NCBI GenBank assembly: GCA_031472005.1
Contig: PZJY01000001.1
Coordinates: forward strand, 930,001 to 994,000
Direction: 5' to 3'
From: Tetracladium setigerum
Lineage: Eukaryota; Ascomycota; Leotiomycetes; Helotiales
Length of the DNA: 64,000 bases
Made by a program: the position numbers and the translations under genes. Below the pieces are notes generated by a model that was not told the origin of the DNA, made no database searches, and saw only the letters and a list, made by a program, of their open reading frames with translations. This document shows, piece by piece, positions 1 through 10,992 of the stretch; the stretch's first letter is position 1; each line of letters begins with the position of its first letter.

Positions 1-27
1 CTTTGAATCCTTCTCCAATTAAGATCA

Positions 28-594
28 TCAAAGAACGACTCTAAAAGTCTGGCTCTGTATTAACCACCTTCGTCCCTTCTTGTTTGCCTTGGGTCCCTGA
101 GTCTCCCAATTCGGTACCAGGAGAACAGAGTCAGTAAAGCCTCTGACTTCTCCCTCGTCATCCTCGCCGAAGTATTTTACACTCCCACTAACCATGACAA
201 CCATGCTCATCTTCCTCCCATCCTTAGCAGGTCCAGACGTTCCTTCTGGAGCTCCAACAGTGTAGTTCCTATTCACAACTTGGCAATCGTAGGCTTGAAC
301 ATCGTAATGACACTTTTCAATCTTCTTTTCAAATATCTCTTGAAGGGCTGCGGGGTCTGCAACTACGGCACCATTGAGGGTGATGTCAACTTTGCAGGTG
401 TCGGTTGGTTTGAGGTAGAAATTTGTGAGGGATGCTCGAGCATGCGGATTATTGAGAGCCGGGTAGAAAGCTTCAACGAATGCTTGTGCGGCTGTTGTTC
501 TTTAGTATGAGCTTTCAAACAGGAGGGAGTTAAGGTACTAACTCTCCGTTGCAACCTTGACTTCAATGTCTTCAGTAACGATGGCCTCGGCCAT
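28..594 (-). CDS. NTF2-like protein, probable mRNA export cofactor (NXT1/p15-like)
   Basis: Two exons, 594-543 and 491-28, with a 51-nt intron (GTTAGT donor, TACTAA-type branch point, CAG acceptor) in phase 1; 171 aa. The N-terminus MAEAIVTEDIEV leads into an NTF2-like cone fold: FVEAFYPALNNP, then FYLKPTDTCKVDITLNGAVV, then the dimer-face strands ending WLIQSQTFRVVL. NTF2-like proteins of this size are either NTF2 (Ran import) or NXT1/p15, which pairs with the Mex67/TAP mRNA exporter. The length and the C-terminal WxIxSxxFR pattern favour the NXT1-type export cofactor; that choice is inference. It diverges from the MetRS gene, so the two share a promoter of about 240 bp. The start is the only ATG that gives a phase-compatible first exon. 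Confidence 0.8.
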
Positions 595-836
595 TTTGGA
601 ATTTGTTCAGGTATGGCGATATCTCCGTTTAAGGACCAGGCAGGTTGTAAAGTACGATGGGAACATAGACACCCATCTAAGGTTGTTCGGAAAATAGATT
701 GTGATGGGGGAGGAATTATTTGATGAAGAGACAAACAAGCTGGGAAAGTTTCAGCCTTGCAGGACTTGGCGCGCCGCCTCACCTGATGGAAATCCCGAGC
801 ACTGCTCAACTCCCTCAACCTTCAGTCTCGAAAGCC
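595..836. promoter_or_regulatory. Divergent intergenic region between NTF2-like gene and MetRS
   Basis: This short region must hold the promoters or 5' leaders of both flanking genes. ATGs at 723 and 786 are in frame with the MetRS gene and could lengthen its presequence. No TATA element is evident. Confidence 0.5.
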
Positions 837-2744
837 ATGAAACCTCGAATATCATCCGCGAGTTTTTCGCGCCAATTGAGACCGACTTTGCAGAAGCAAT
901 GGAAGAAAACTTGGATCTGCCACTCATGTAGGACGGAAATATCGCCTTGGGCGCGTTCCATCAGCTCATCCGTTGCTGTGGACAAGCCTTACTATGTCAC
1001 AACTCCAATATTCTACGTGAATGCTGGTGAGAACACAGTGGGCTAGTTATTTCCAGGTACTTTAGCTAACTACAATCTAAGCTCCTCATGTCGGACATTT
1101 CTATACCATGGTACTTACGGATATCCTCAAACGATGGCAAGTCTTGAAGGGCAAGAACGCCATCTTATGTACGGGCACCGACGAGCACGGTATGAAGATT
1201 CAGCGAGCAGCCGAAGTGGCCGGCATTCCACCGCAAGAGTTCTGCGATTCAACTGCAGAAACGTTTAAAGCTTTGGCGAAACGAGCAAGCCTTTCTAACG
1301 ATCATTTTGTACGGACGACCGATGAGGACCACAAAGAAGCTGTGCAATACTTCTGGCATCTGCTCAGAGAAAGGGGTCTTATCTATGAGTCAAAACATGA
1401 AGGCTGGTACAGTGTCAGCGATGAGACATACTACCCGGAGTCGACAATCGAAAAGAAAATCAATCCATTGACAGGACGGATTTTGATGGCATCACAGGAA
1501 ACTGGCAGTGAAGTCGAGTGGACCTCCGAAATGAATTATCATTTCCGGCTATCAGCGTTCAAAGACCAGCTGCTTGAATTTTACAAACAGAATCCTCAAT
1601 TCGTGGTCCCCGTCTCGAGGATGAATGATGTTGTGAAGTGGGTTTCGGAGGGGTTAGAGGACTTGTCAATCTCAAGGCCGATCAAGAGATTAACTTGGGG
1701 CATTCCCGTCCCTGGTGATGAGGGTCAGACTATATACGTGTGGCTTGATGCCCTCATCAACTACATTACTAAGGCGGGATACCCTTGGGCCCCAGGAAAC
1801 GAAACTGCAGGTGGCTGGCCAGCAGATGTGCAAGTGATTGGAAAAGATATCGTCCGATTTCATTGTATCTACTGGCCAGCTTTCTTGCTCGCCTTGAATA
1901 TGGAACCACCAAAGCAGATTCTCACTCATGCTCACTGGACTTTGAACCACCGAAAGATGGCCAAATCCACAGGCAATGTTGTGAACCCCTTCTTTGCTAT
2001 GGAAAGGTTCGGCGTCGACGTGATGCGATTTTACCTAGCCCACGATGGTGGGATTACGAACGATTCCGACTACGGGAATGATCATATTGTGAAGCTATAC
2101 AAGTCTGGACTACAGGGAGGTCTCGGAAATCTTGTCAGCAGGATTACCAGACCCAAGGCATGGAGTGTTCGCAAAGCTATTGAGGACCATCACGGAGGGA
2201 AAATGCTTCCTCTCGAGCTCGACGATGCTACTAGAGCCCAGATTGAAGTCGTGAATTCCGTTCGTGACCTGGCAAGTGAAAAGATGGATCAATTGGATTC
2301 TGGCGCAGCTTTGCGTGCAATCATGAATGTCGTCTATGAGGTATTGTTGCCATCCTGGAGAATCAATTCTGATCTAGTGCACTAAAACCATGTTAGACTA
2401 ATAAGTATCTTCAAACGGTGGCACCATGGATGCTAGGAAAGGTGCAGGATATGCGTGCTATCCAACTCCCTGATGGTACCACCGAAACAACCGATATCAA
2501 CCAAATTCAGATCCAGCGTTGTGTCTTCTACTCCGCAGAAGCTGTCAGAATTGTCGGTATCCTGTTGCAGCCGTACATGCCCGAAAAAGCCGCACGTTTA
2601 CTTGATATGCTTGGGGTAGAAGAGGACCGAAGGACGTTTGACGACGCTAAACTTGGCGCCGATGTAACATATGGGGTGCAAAAAGTAGCCGTTGGAAGGT
2701 GTGCATCGGATGGTTTATTCCCGCCTTTAGTGATGGAGGATTAA
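837..2744 (+). CDS. MSM1: Mitochondrial methionyl-tRNA synthetase
   Basis: Class I synthetase that charges mitochondrial tRNA-Met. Exons 837-1026, 1082-2340 and 2397-2744 (introns 55 and 56 nt, phases kept) give 598 aa. The first ~45 residues are rich in R, K and S with no acidic residue until E34, as in a mitochondrial presequence; in-frame ATGs at 723 and 786 could add 38 or 17 residues. The catalytic domain begins PYYVTTPIFYVNAAPHVGH: the HIGH motif is HVGH (about 66-69) and is followed by CTGTDEHG. The second signature is KMAKS (355-359) instead of the usual KMSKS. The anticodon-binding helical region follows (TNKYLQTVAPW to the end). There is no C-terminal EMAP or GST-like extension, which fits the organellar enzyme. 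Confidence 0.93.
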
Positions 2745-3351
2745 GGTTATTGACTTGTAAGATTTGTGTGTAAATATGTATAGCATACTAATTCTATGAT
2801 CATGTGTACAATATTTGAGAGTTTTAGTTGACTCAAAAGGAGTATTCCAGCTACTGGTCACCACATCTTCCGATAAAGGGTGATCAAAGTCCCATACGAA
2901 AAACCATTGCTTCAGGAAGTATCGGCTTTTGAGTCTTTAATTCCAGCTTGAGAGTGTGATCGAATTGAACGAATCCGTAGCGTGCAGCTTCTGGTGGGGC
3001 CCATGCATTTCATACGAACATAGAGCTCAACGCATCGTTTGAACAAACCCAGTTGCATCGCCTTATTTGAGTGGTTTGCTAGAGGTCAGTTGGAAGGACC
3101 GTCCAGTGGCAAGTAGTTTGTACGCAAATACCATTCGCACTGTGTTGCTTGACAGTTTGGTCAAGCTGGCTTGTTGTTTAGTTAGTGAATTGTTCTATAT
3201 AAAGGGGAGCTAAGTATTCACTGTTCAGCAGGCTAAGTTCCATCAAGGTCTATCTCTCAAGGCGATTCATATTTCACAAGTATGTACGGACTACAGTTAA
3301 TATTCTTTTATTTTGCGAACTTATGCACTACTCATGTCCCAAGAGAATTCA
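2745..3351. other. Intergenic, 3' flanks plus an isolated TATA-type promoter motif
   Basis: This is the convergent space after MetRS and the receptor gene. A TATATAAA box on the + strand at 3196-3203 is followed about 80 nt later by a GTATGT donor-like site (3279), but no gene follows on that strand. No other coding potential was seen. Confidence 0.5.
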
Positions 3352-4668
3352 TCAAACCCTATCCTCCACACTCCTTGGCTTTTGCGATTCCATTGGTGCA
3401 CTTTTGATGAACACTTGTGTTGTCTTTACTATTCCCTTCTTCTCTTCGTCTGACGCATTGCTCTGCAATGGCAATATACTCTCTTCGGAAATGTTGAACC
3501 CAAGCTTGTCGCGTTCTCTATTCCCAGTCCTCACTGTGGAATTTCCTTTGTTGTGCATCTCAAATGCCTCCCCTCTAACACCGTTGTTCCTCGATTTTGA
3601 GGTGTTGGAGTTTTCTCCACCTTTGCTGGATTGATGAGCATAACCGCGACTGTTGGAGGGGTAGTTGCCGTAAGCCGACTTTCCATATGTGGAGCCGAGG
3701 ATAGACTTGAATAATGGCTTCAGTGAAGGGATCGAGGCCGCTATGATTCCGACATTGACTTCTGTGGCGGACCAAATGGTCAGCGGAGTAGCATCCCATA
3801 GAAAATCGCCAAATTGTCCGTAGCCTGTCAGGTAGTACACTTTAACCAGAGATGCGGAAGCGGCGAAGAAACCAAGAGAGAGGATTCCAAGGACCGATAG
3901 CTTGGTCCTACTGTTGATTTGTAGACTCCAGAGAAGAGGGATAGGAAGGGTTGCGAAGATCAAATCGGTGAGGATTCCTAATGCTGTTGATGTTTGTTAG
4001 CCGGGTTCTTTTTTGGGTTCGCGCTTCTGACACATACCAGCGTTTGTAAATGCCAGACCTTTCAAAGTCTGTGGCTTATAGCACGAACTTCCTGGAATTG
4101 TTCGATCAAAATTGGCTGCGAACGGTTTGCATCCAGACAGCAGTGCTGCCGATCCTGCCAACGTGTAGAAGGCTACAAAGCCCAGTATACCCCATATAAT
4201 CTTTCGATACACCCCTGAAGGCGTCAATCTCAACAGAAATAGTCCAATACTGATCTTGACGAAACTCAAGGCGAAAACGTATATGAACTGGGTGACAAAG
4301 TTAAGTTTCAGCGCCAGAACCAGGGCAGCAGGGCCGAGCTTGGGATCTGTGATTATATAAAACATATGCCGGCCAGCACCATAATGCATTTCTGGGATTA
4401 TAATTGCGAAACCGATGATGGAAAGTATCTTGCGTTTTGTTAGGTACGATCCCTATTCTTAAAGATATTGTCAACTTACCAGCGCGGCTAGGATCCAGTA
4501 GTCGTCCCCTCTAACGGACCGAACAATCGTCGAACGCACCCATATTCGTACACACACAATTACCAGGGCAATGAATGTTGTGACTCCTGTTCCAACAATG
4601 ATTTTAATGTCGTGGTTTTCGTCTGGCAATCCAAAGCCAGGGAGTGGTGGGGAAGTGACATCTGCCAT
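3352..4668 (-). CDS. Pth11-like fungal receptor (rhodopsin-domain integral membrane protein)
   Basis: Seven-transmembrane plasma-membrane protein of the large Pezizomycotina Pth11-like family (Pfam Fung_rhodopsin type), without a CFEM domain. Exons 4668-4480, 4428-4038 and 3983-3352 give 403 aa. TM1 spans about residues 21-43. The family signature GDDYW is at 54-58, and further helices include IYVFALSFVKISIGLFLLRL, LLSGC with the family cysteine, and ILTDLIFATLPIPLLW. The C-terminal ~120 residues are a soluble Ser/Asn/Arg-rich tail, as is usual in the family. Members are candidate GPCRs that sense surface or nutrient cues; the ligand and G-protein coupling here are unknown. The start ATG is preceded by an unusually long gene-free upstream region. 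Confidence 0.88.
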
Positions 4669-6994
4669 CTCAAAGTACTGCGTTCAACTGACACAAATTA
4701 AGAAGATTGAACTATGGAGCACCTGGGAATGGATTCTATTTGGGTTCCAAACCCTGTGTCTGAACAGCCAGCACCAGCCAGTGTTCTCGGTTATCATAAA
4801 ACAGCTCCCTCATCAAGGAATATCAGGGGCAGCCACACAACGCACGTAAGGTGCTCGCTCTATCACACTCCCAGAGACTTGCAGCAAAACCCGGGATCCA
4901 GGATCATATTAGCCAGTCGGTTTCCCATTTTTATTCTGCATGCAAAAGATGCCGGCATCTGTCATCTGTTGTCCAACTAGCCAAGAATGTTGGATCTGAA
5001 TCATGGAATTCATCATTCTAGAATCCCAGAGTATACAGATGAACTCTATGCAACGCCTTTAACGCCACCCCTCCAACCCGTTGTTCCTTTTTGCTTCCAC
5101 GTGCAGATACCGCAAACTACCTGTAGCAAGGGTCAAAAGGACGTTCGAAGGCCAAGAGTTGAGATCACTGCGACATTTCGCGATCTCTCATTTACGGATG
5201 AACGCATAAAGTTCAAAATTCTCGAAAAACTTCCCAGGGCTTGTCTTAAGAGCCAAATTGTACCAAAAATGAGATTATTATGAACAATGATGTTCTACTC
5301 ATCTCTACACCGAACGGTGGCAGATATTTCGAAGAATTTCTTTTTCCCGAAGCTTTTAACCAATCCAATCATGAGATGTAAATACTGGTTTGTTCTATTC
5401 TGCCGTTCCTGCATGGAACGATTCTAAGACATGACATGACAGTGTGGCAGTGTGCGGCTCGCGGCTTGCCCTATAGAAAAGGCTTTCTCATGTGGCAATA
5501 GTTCCGACTCGTCCACTAGAGAATCCTTCCGACTCAGGACAACGGTAGAGATCAGCAGCAGTTTGTTCCTTTTGAGAATTTGTGTCGCGTTAGAACGGGC
5601 AAGGATTATTTCCTGTTGGTTTCACCCAGACGAATGTTACATTGGCTAATTTTGATCGGGCGAGTTCTTTCAATCGTTGAAGATTACTTGGGAGATAAGT
5701 TACCGGGGCTTGATATCTCTGCGATCAAATAAGAAACTCGATCTCCATCTAAAAGCGCGTAGGTGCTCCCTCGCTACTAACATTAGAAATTGCCTCTGCC
5801 ACCCACACCGAAGCGGCAGTTCAAAGGAAAGTTAAAAAACACCACCACCAACAACGGCAATCAAATTATCTCATATTTTCTCAAACAGATAAGCCTGTTC
5901 CAACTCCCGGTAAAGGATTTGGCAGCGGCCCCTTTCACGTTGTGGCCGAAGATTCATGCATCTGCATGTGCAGGTCGCCAAATCCAGACGTTGCCACAAT
6001 GGTGAGTAGGTAGGGTACCTACTCTATATACTCCTGATATTCGAAAAGTCGCACCCTCATCAAAGCACTTCGGACCCAATAAGGTAGAAAGTGGGGAAAA
6101 GTGGACGGGAGGTGTCTTATGAATGGCAGAACCAATGTGTTGGTATACAACGCCACCCTCACCTGTCACAAGCATTTCAGCGGATACAACCTATCAAAAA
6201 ACGTTCTCGTTCATGTGATACTTAGTGAAGGACGTTATAGACGAAGTGGACGGGGATGTCATTCTTGATTTCCTGCAGCAAGACAGGACTGAGAGGGCAT
6301 CCGATTGGTGCGGGGAGGTACTTCCACAAAGTACCCCCGGCACGGCTCGTCTTGTATTGCAACGACAACAGATTTGCGGGGGGTTGTAAAGTAACCTTGC
6401 CATTCTCATCTAATTGTTGGTTCTCATCTAAATTTCCGTTACAGAAAATTCATTCTAGGTATGTGCCGCAATTTGGGTGGCCTTGGGAACATCAAACAAT
6501 CAATACTTTCTAGGTCATTTTCAACGTCTGTTCCAAAAGACGAAATCGAGAGCACAACATATCAATCTCGATCGCACGGCAAAGAGAAAAGTTTAAATGG
6601 CAATAGAGTTCCGCCTCCATGCTGTGGGGTCAAGGGGGATTGTCAACGGGGGCGAACAAGGTTGTGCCAAAAATGCTTGGTAGGAGCTCGGAGCTGCGAC
6701 TCAACGACATAGACATAACATCCCTGTGGGAAAGATCCTTCAGCAATTCCAATGTTGCGGATGACGAGCCGAATTAAGTACACACTAGCCATGGCACAGA
6801 CGGGGGATATCTCCCTCCGTGACTGTAAAGTGGAATTCGCTAGTGCGATTTCGCAGTGTTACTTTCTCCCCCTCCACGGCGTTTTCTTTATATGTTGTAA
6901 GTCATCACTTGATTGTTGGATCCTTACTCCCGTGTAACGTTCTTTACCACGTTCTCTTCCTTTCTTCTTGACCCTCGTCAATTCACCCGTCAAG
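4669..6994. other. 2.3-kb gene-free interval between receptor and tyrosinase
   Basis: This region carries the promoters of two divergent genes. All open frames are short, lack recognisable domains and show no spliced continuation. A CAC/CAA-rich tract is near 5840. I see no repeat or mobile element. Confidence 0.5.
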
Positions 6995-8478
6995 ATGAGA
7001 TTCTCTACATTGTCCACCCTGGTCCTGGCCATCACTCCTTTGGCCTTCACCTCGCCTTCTCCAGAGACAGCTGATCTCGCTGAGTCCGAGGAGGCTGTTG
7101 CACTTGCACAAAGCGAAGCGGCGGCAAGTATTATTAGCTTCTTGGAGGAGAAGGAGGAGGCTGCAATCAAGAAGCGTACCACAGTGTCCGGTTGCAGCTT
7201 GAGCACCATCAAGATACGTCGAGAATTGTAGGAAATACCAATCCTGTACCCGCTCTTTTCTAAGGTGCTGACTTTATCCAGTGGTTCTTTGTCAAAACCT
7301 GAACGCAAAGCCTACACTGATGCCGTGCTATGTCTTCAATCTAAGCCAGCCAAGACTCCAGCCGCCATCGCATCGGGTGCCAGGAGTCGAGTACGCATTC
7401 CATCATATCAAATTAATGATAACCCAACTAACATCGATGCTAGTTTGACGACTTTGTAGTCACACACATCCTTGCTACGCTCAATGTTCATTATAGTGGT
7501 ACCTTCCTCGCATGGCATAGGTACTACATCCATATCTACGAACAGGCTCTCAAAGAGGAATGTGGATTCAAAGGAACCATCCCATACTGGTCAGTTAGCA
7601 CATATAACAAACCGCAATGTATTGCCAACAACTAACTGTCAATAGGGAATGGTCGAAGTATGCCAGTGCCCCTCAAAACTCGCCCATCTTCAACGGCGAC
7701 GCCTACTCCATGTCCGGCAACGGAGAGTTCATCCCTGGTCACGAGGGAGTAACTCTCTATCCTGCTTTCGAGGGTCTTGGTGATGAGCCAATCTACCTCG
7801 CGCCTGGACTTGGAGGTGGATGTGTGACAACTGGCCCATTCAAGAACTACACGGTGAACCTTGGACCAATCGGTCTTCAAGGCTCAGCTCCAGGTCCAGA
7901 GGGTGGTTTGGGTTACAATCCCCGTTGCATGAAGAGAGATGTCGGCCCAGGTGTTGCCCTCAAATACACCAACTGGACTGCTGTGCTCGGTAAGTCATCC
8001 ATCCACCATCAAACTTGGTGACGAGAACAAGCTAATAGTAGTAAATAGAAACACTTTCTCAACCAACTCTTTATGACTTCCAATTCAACCTGCAAGGAAA
8101 ACCAGGGTCCGGTTCCATCGGCCCACACGGTGGTGGTCACTTCACAATTGGTGGGGATCCAGGTGGAGATGTCTTCATCTCGCCTTCTGATCCAGCGTTC
8201 TACCTCCATCACGGACAAATTGATCGTGTCTGGAGTATCTGGTAAGTCCAACCTCTCTCTTTTAGCTGCAAGGGCCTTGCTAATACTTGACTAGGCAAGC
8301 AACTCACCCCTCTCAAATCAACGCTCTCTCGGGTACAAACACATTCCTCAACATCCCACCATCTGCCAACACCACTTTGACTGATACCGTCAACCTCGGG
8401 TACGCCGGTGGATCAACCCTCCAGATGAAGGATCTTTTGAGCACGGTCAAAGGACCCTTCTGTTACATGTATTTGTGA
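6995..8478 (+). CDS. Secreted tyrosinase (polyphenol oxidase), type-3 copper enzyme
   Basis: Oxidises mono- and diphenols to quinones. Six exons (6995-7227, 7282-7390, 7444-7589, 7646-7989, 8049-8241, 8295-8478) with five introns of 53-59 nt, all phase-compatible; 402 aa. There is a signal peptide (MRFSTLSTLVLAITPLAFTS) and a KR site before the core, resembling a Kex2 pro-site. CuA ligands are H122, H130 and H139 in the pattern THI..NVHYSGTFLAWH; CuB ligands are H304, H308 and H332 (GPHGGGH ... FYLHHGQIDRVW). The protein ends shortly after the core at GPFCYMYL, so it lacks the C-terminal latency domain of cytosolic fungal tyrosinases and matches the short secreted class. Likely roles are extracellular phenol oxidation or pigment formation (inference). 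Confidence 0.95.
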
Positions 8479-9573
8479 TCGAAAATGCCCCGTGAATAAT
8501 TGTTGATAGAATAGCGGAAGATAATGTTAGCGTATATACTAGTAGAACCATCTAATAGAAGAATGTTGTTGGTTACATTAACGTGACGTAGAGAATACAA
8601 TTCACGTGAAAGGGAGACAGCACGGTTACGATTCAATGGGGCTCTATTGTCGTAGTTGTGATATCTAAGGCGTAGGATTCTAGGGAAGCCGGAATCCACT
8701 CTCCTAATGTAAATCTAACTAGTGCGATTCACTGGGTCACGTGCTGCCATGCCACTGTCGTGATTCACTCGGATACGCGATACGCGTATTACCAACAAAT
8801 GTACTCGGAGCTTTCCCTAGTATTTCGATATCGGTAGAGTCTTTTGCCACTTGCGTGGTTTGAAAATTCTTCGCTGTACTACTTTTCGCCTCTCCTTAAC
8901 TTAGTTTTTTTCTCTCGACTGATTTTATGAGGTTGAGTTGCCACAAGACATTTGCACATTACTAGAAATTATTTTGTGGGGTATAGGTGGAGTTGATTTT
9001 AAGTTTCGTATTGCCGATGAAAAACGCTGTAGCATGTCCGCAAACATCAGGGGGTTGGCTCAGCTGGCTGGTAACTCGACATGAGCATTTACCTCTTCGA
9101 GGACCCCTGGCTCTCTCCGGAATTTCTGACTGTACTTTATTTAGCTAAAGCCGTTTATCTTATGTAAGACTGCTATGCATTGTCGCTGAATAACAATCCA
9201 GACCCATATTCAGCCCTACCATACTTCCAATACTATCTTATTAAGCCTTAACAAGTCACCGAGGCCTGTAACAAATTGACAATACGCCTTACATACCTAG
9301 CCAAAGCCGCCATCTTACGGCCGATAGCAATACCAGTGCGGATTTAAATCTAAAAATAATGTTTGATAGGAGTGCTAGTGGAGGAAAATCTTTATTGTGT
9401 ATAGATCTTTTATGTATATAAGCTCTCTTTTCCCATAGTTTTGGGTCAGCCAAGTCATTCAAGCCACCCAACCAACAACACCCCTCCACCAACCCTCCAA
9501 AAATCCCTACGAACCAACCCAACATCGTCAAACAAACCGTCAGAAGCGACCAAAATATCGTAATCCTACAACA
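8479..9573. other. Intergenic between tyrosinase and secreted protein gene
   Basis: Holds the tyrosinase 3' flank and the promoter and leader of the downstream gene. A short palindromic stretch with repeated GATACGCG is at 8771-8787. No coding signal found. Confidence 0.45.
9415..9422 (+). promoter_or_regulatory. TATA box of the secreted protein gene
   Basis: TATATAAG lies about 150 nt before the ATG at 9574 and is followed by a pyrimidine- and CA-rich leader ending CCTACAACAATG. It is the best-placed core promoter element in the window. Confidence 0.55.
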
Positions 9574-10512
9574 ATGAGAGTCACCAATTTTCAATGGCTG
9601 TCTGTGGTCACTTGGCTAGTTCGATACGCCATAGCCGAGCCAGGTTATGCTGAATTCGGACTGTGGCATGGACTGGACTGTTGGAATGACGGTCGTGGCA
9701 TCGGCATGCTCGCCGTCGACACTGCTCTGGACGGTGGCTGTTACGAGTTACCCTACGAAGTGTTTTCCTTCAGTATGGTAGAGAAGCCGACAGCTTGGAG
9801 GAATGCATATGTGGACTTTTGCTACTCCGGGTGCGATCCACTCAAATGTGACTCGTTCGTACCCAAAGATATGGCAGCCGACTATTGTTACCGACCGAAT
9901 AATTTGAAAGGACGAGGCTTTTATACAGTCAGAAACGGATTCACGAAACGCGAGAATGGCGCTAGACCAGACTCGATTGATAGCGAGCAAGCACTCAACG
10001 AAACGACGGGCCTTGGAAGCGAGCCGAGCCAGCTTGAGCGGAGGTCGAGCAACATGAAACCCATTAGATCATTGGCAAACACCCCGCACGGGCTGCTGCT
10101 GAGGCCTGGGAGACTCTTTGAAATGATGCCCCTTATCGTCGGAGGTGATACGTACAACATTATTTCGTCTACCTACAAGACCGCATTCAACAGGCCTGGT
10201 CTCCATCCGGTAGTGTTAGGGTTGGCACGAACAGCACTGAGGCTAGGTGATTATGCTCAGGATTTAAAGCCTCACCTCAGGTTATATGGAGGCGGAATGC
10301 GGATGGACGTTGCGTTCAAAATTACCAAAGCGGTGTTTGGTGCCATAAATCCATTTCATGAGTCGATGGTTCCAGCACTTTTCACTGAGGTAATATCTGC
10401 CATCACTGCATTCAATAGAGGAAATGAGGGGCCCCGGGTGGTAGAGATGACTATAGTGGTGCAACACGACCGAACTGGTGCCGAGCAGGAGTGGAAGTTA
10501 ACAGAATGGTGA
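9574..10512 (+). CDS. Secreted cysteine-containing protein of unknown function
   Basis: Intronless, 312 aa. A hydrophobic N-terminus (about residues 8-20) ending at AIAEPGYA is a probable signal peptide. The first ~110 mature residues contain most of the cysteines, including FCYSGCDPLKCDSF and DYCYRP. The rest is Cys-poor, has an ERR/KRE-rich middle and ends with a possible beta-rich segment. I do not recognise the family. Secretion, a Cys-rich N-terminal module and a strong TATA promoter fit an extracellular or effector-like protein, but nothing in the sequence shows a specific role. The ATG context (CAACAATG) is good. Confidence 0.6.
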   Translation: MRVTNFQWLSVVTWLVRYAIAEPGYAEFGLWHGLDCWNDGRGIGMLAVDTALDGGCYELPYEVFSFSMVEKPTAWRNAYVDFCYSGCDPLKCDSFVPKDMAADYCYRPNNLKGRGFYTVRNGFTKRENGARPDSIDSEQALNETTGLGSEPSQLERRSSNMKPIRSLANTPHGLLLRPGRLFEMMPLIVGGDTYNIISSTYKTAFNRPGLHPVVLGLARTALRLGDYAQDLKPHLRLYGGGMRMDVAFKITKAVFGAINPFHESMVPALFTEVISAITAFNRGNEGPRVVEMTIVVQHDRTGAEQEWKLTEW

Positions 10513-10992
10513 GCTTGCTGACGTGGAGGATAAGACACAATGAGCAAACAAAGAGCGAGCATAAATTTTTGGAAAAGCAGGCATGATGGAGGAGTAAACA
10601 AAAGCATACAGAGATCTCGCCACCAGAATAGGAAGGGGAATTTGCAATGCAGGATGTGTATTTAAGTAGGGAAGAAGTGAAGCGAATAATGCAATCCAAT
10701 CCTGGGGAAGAAAATCAGTCCACTGCCAAAGGGTGAAGAATGACTGGATAGGTTTGAAAGCTTGTCAAGTGAAATCCCATCGCCTGTTGTGATAGTTCGT
10801 TGTGAGAGTTGATGTTGATGTTGACGTTGAGGCCATGAGGCTGGTTTCTAGACATGTTAAGCGAATAGCCGCAATAGCCGCAGGACAGATCTTCCAGGCT
10901 TCAAGGTTCCACCAAGACATGTTGTCTCTCAAACAAGTCATACTTCCGGTTCATCCATCATTTAACTTCATCCACGCTTGCCAACCGACAAG
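10513..10992. other. Intergenic upstream of STE24
   Basis: 3' flank of the secreted protein gene and leader of the STE24 gene. No coding signal beyond short frames. Confidence 0.45.

Noticed and set aside
363..818. 151-codon frame on the minus strand overlapping the NTF2-like gene
   Set aside because: It overlaps the NTF2-like coding frame on the same strand in another phase and crosses its intron and promoter. No domain.
4571..5283. Chain of + strand frames of 88-98 codons
   Set aside because: They overlap the receptor exon 1 antisense or lie in its promoter; no splice-consistent joining and no recognisable motif.
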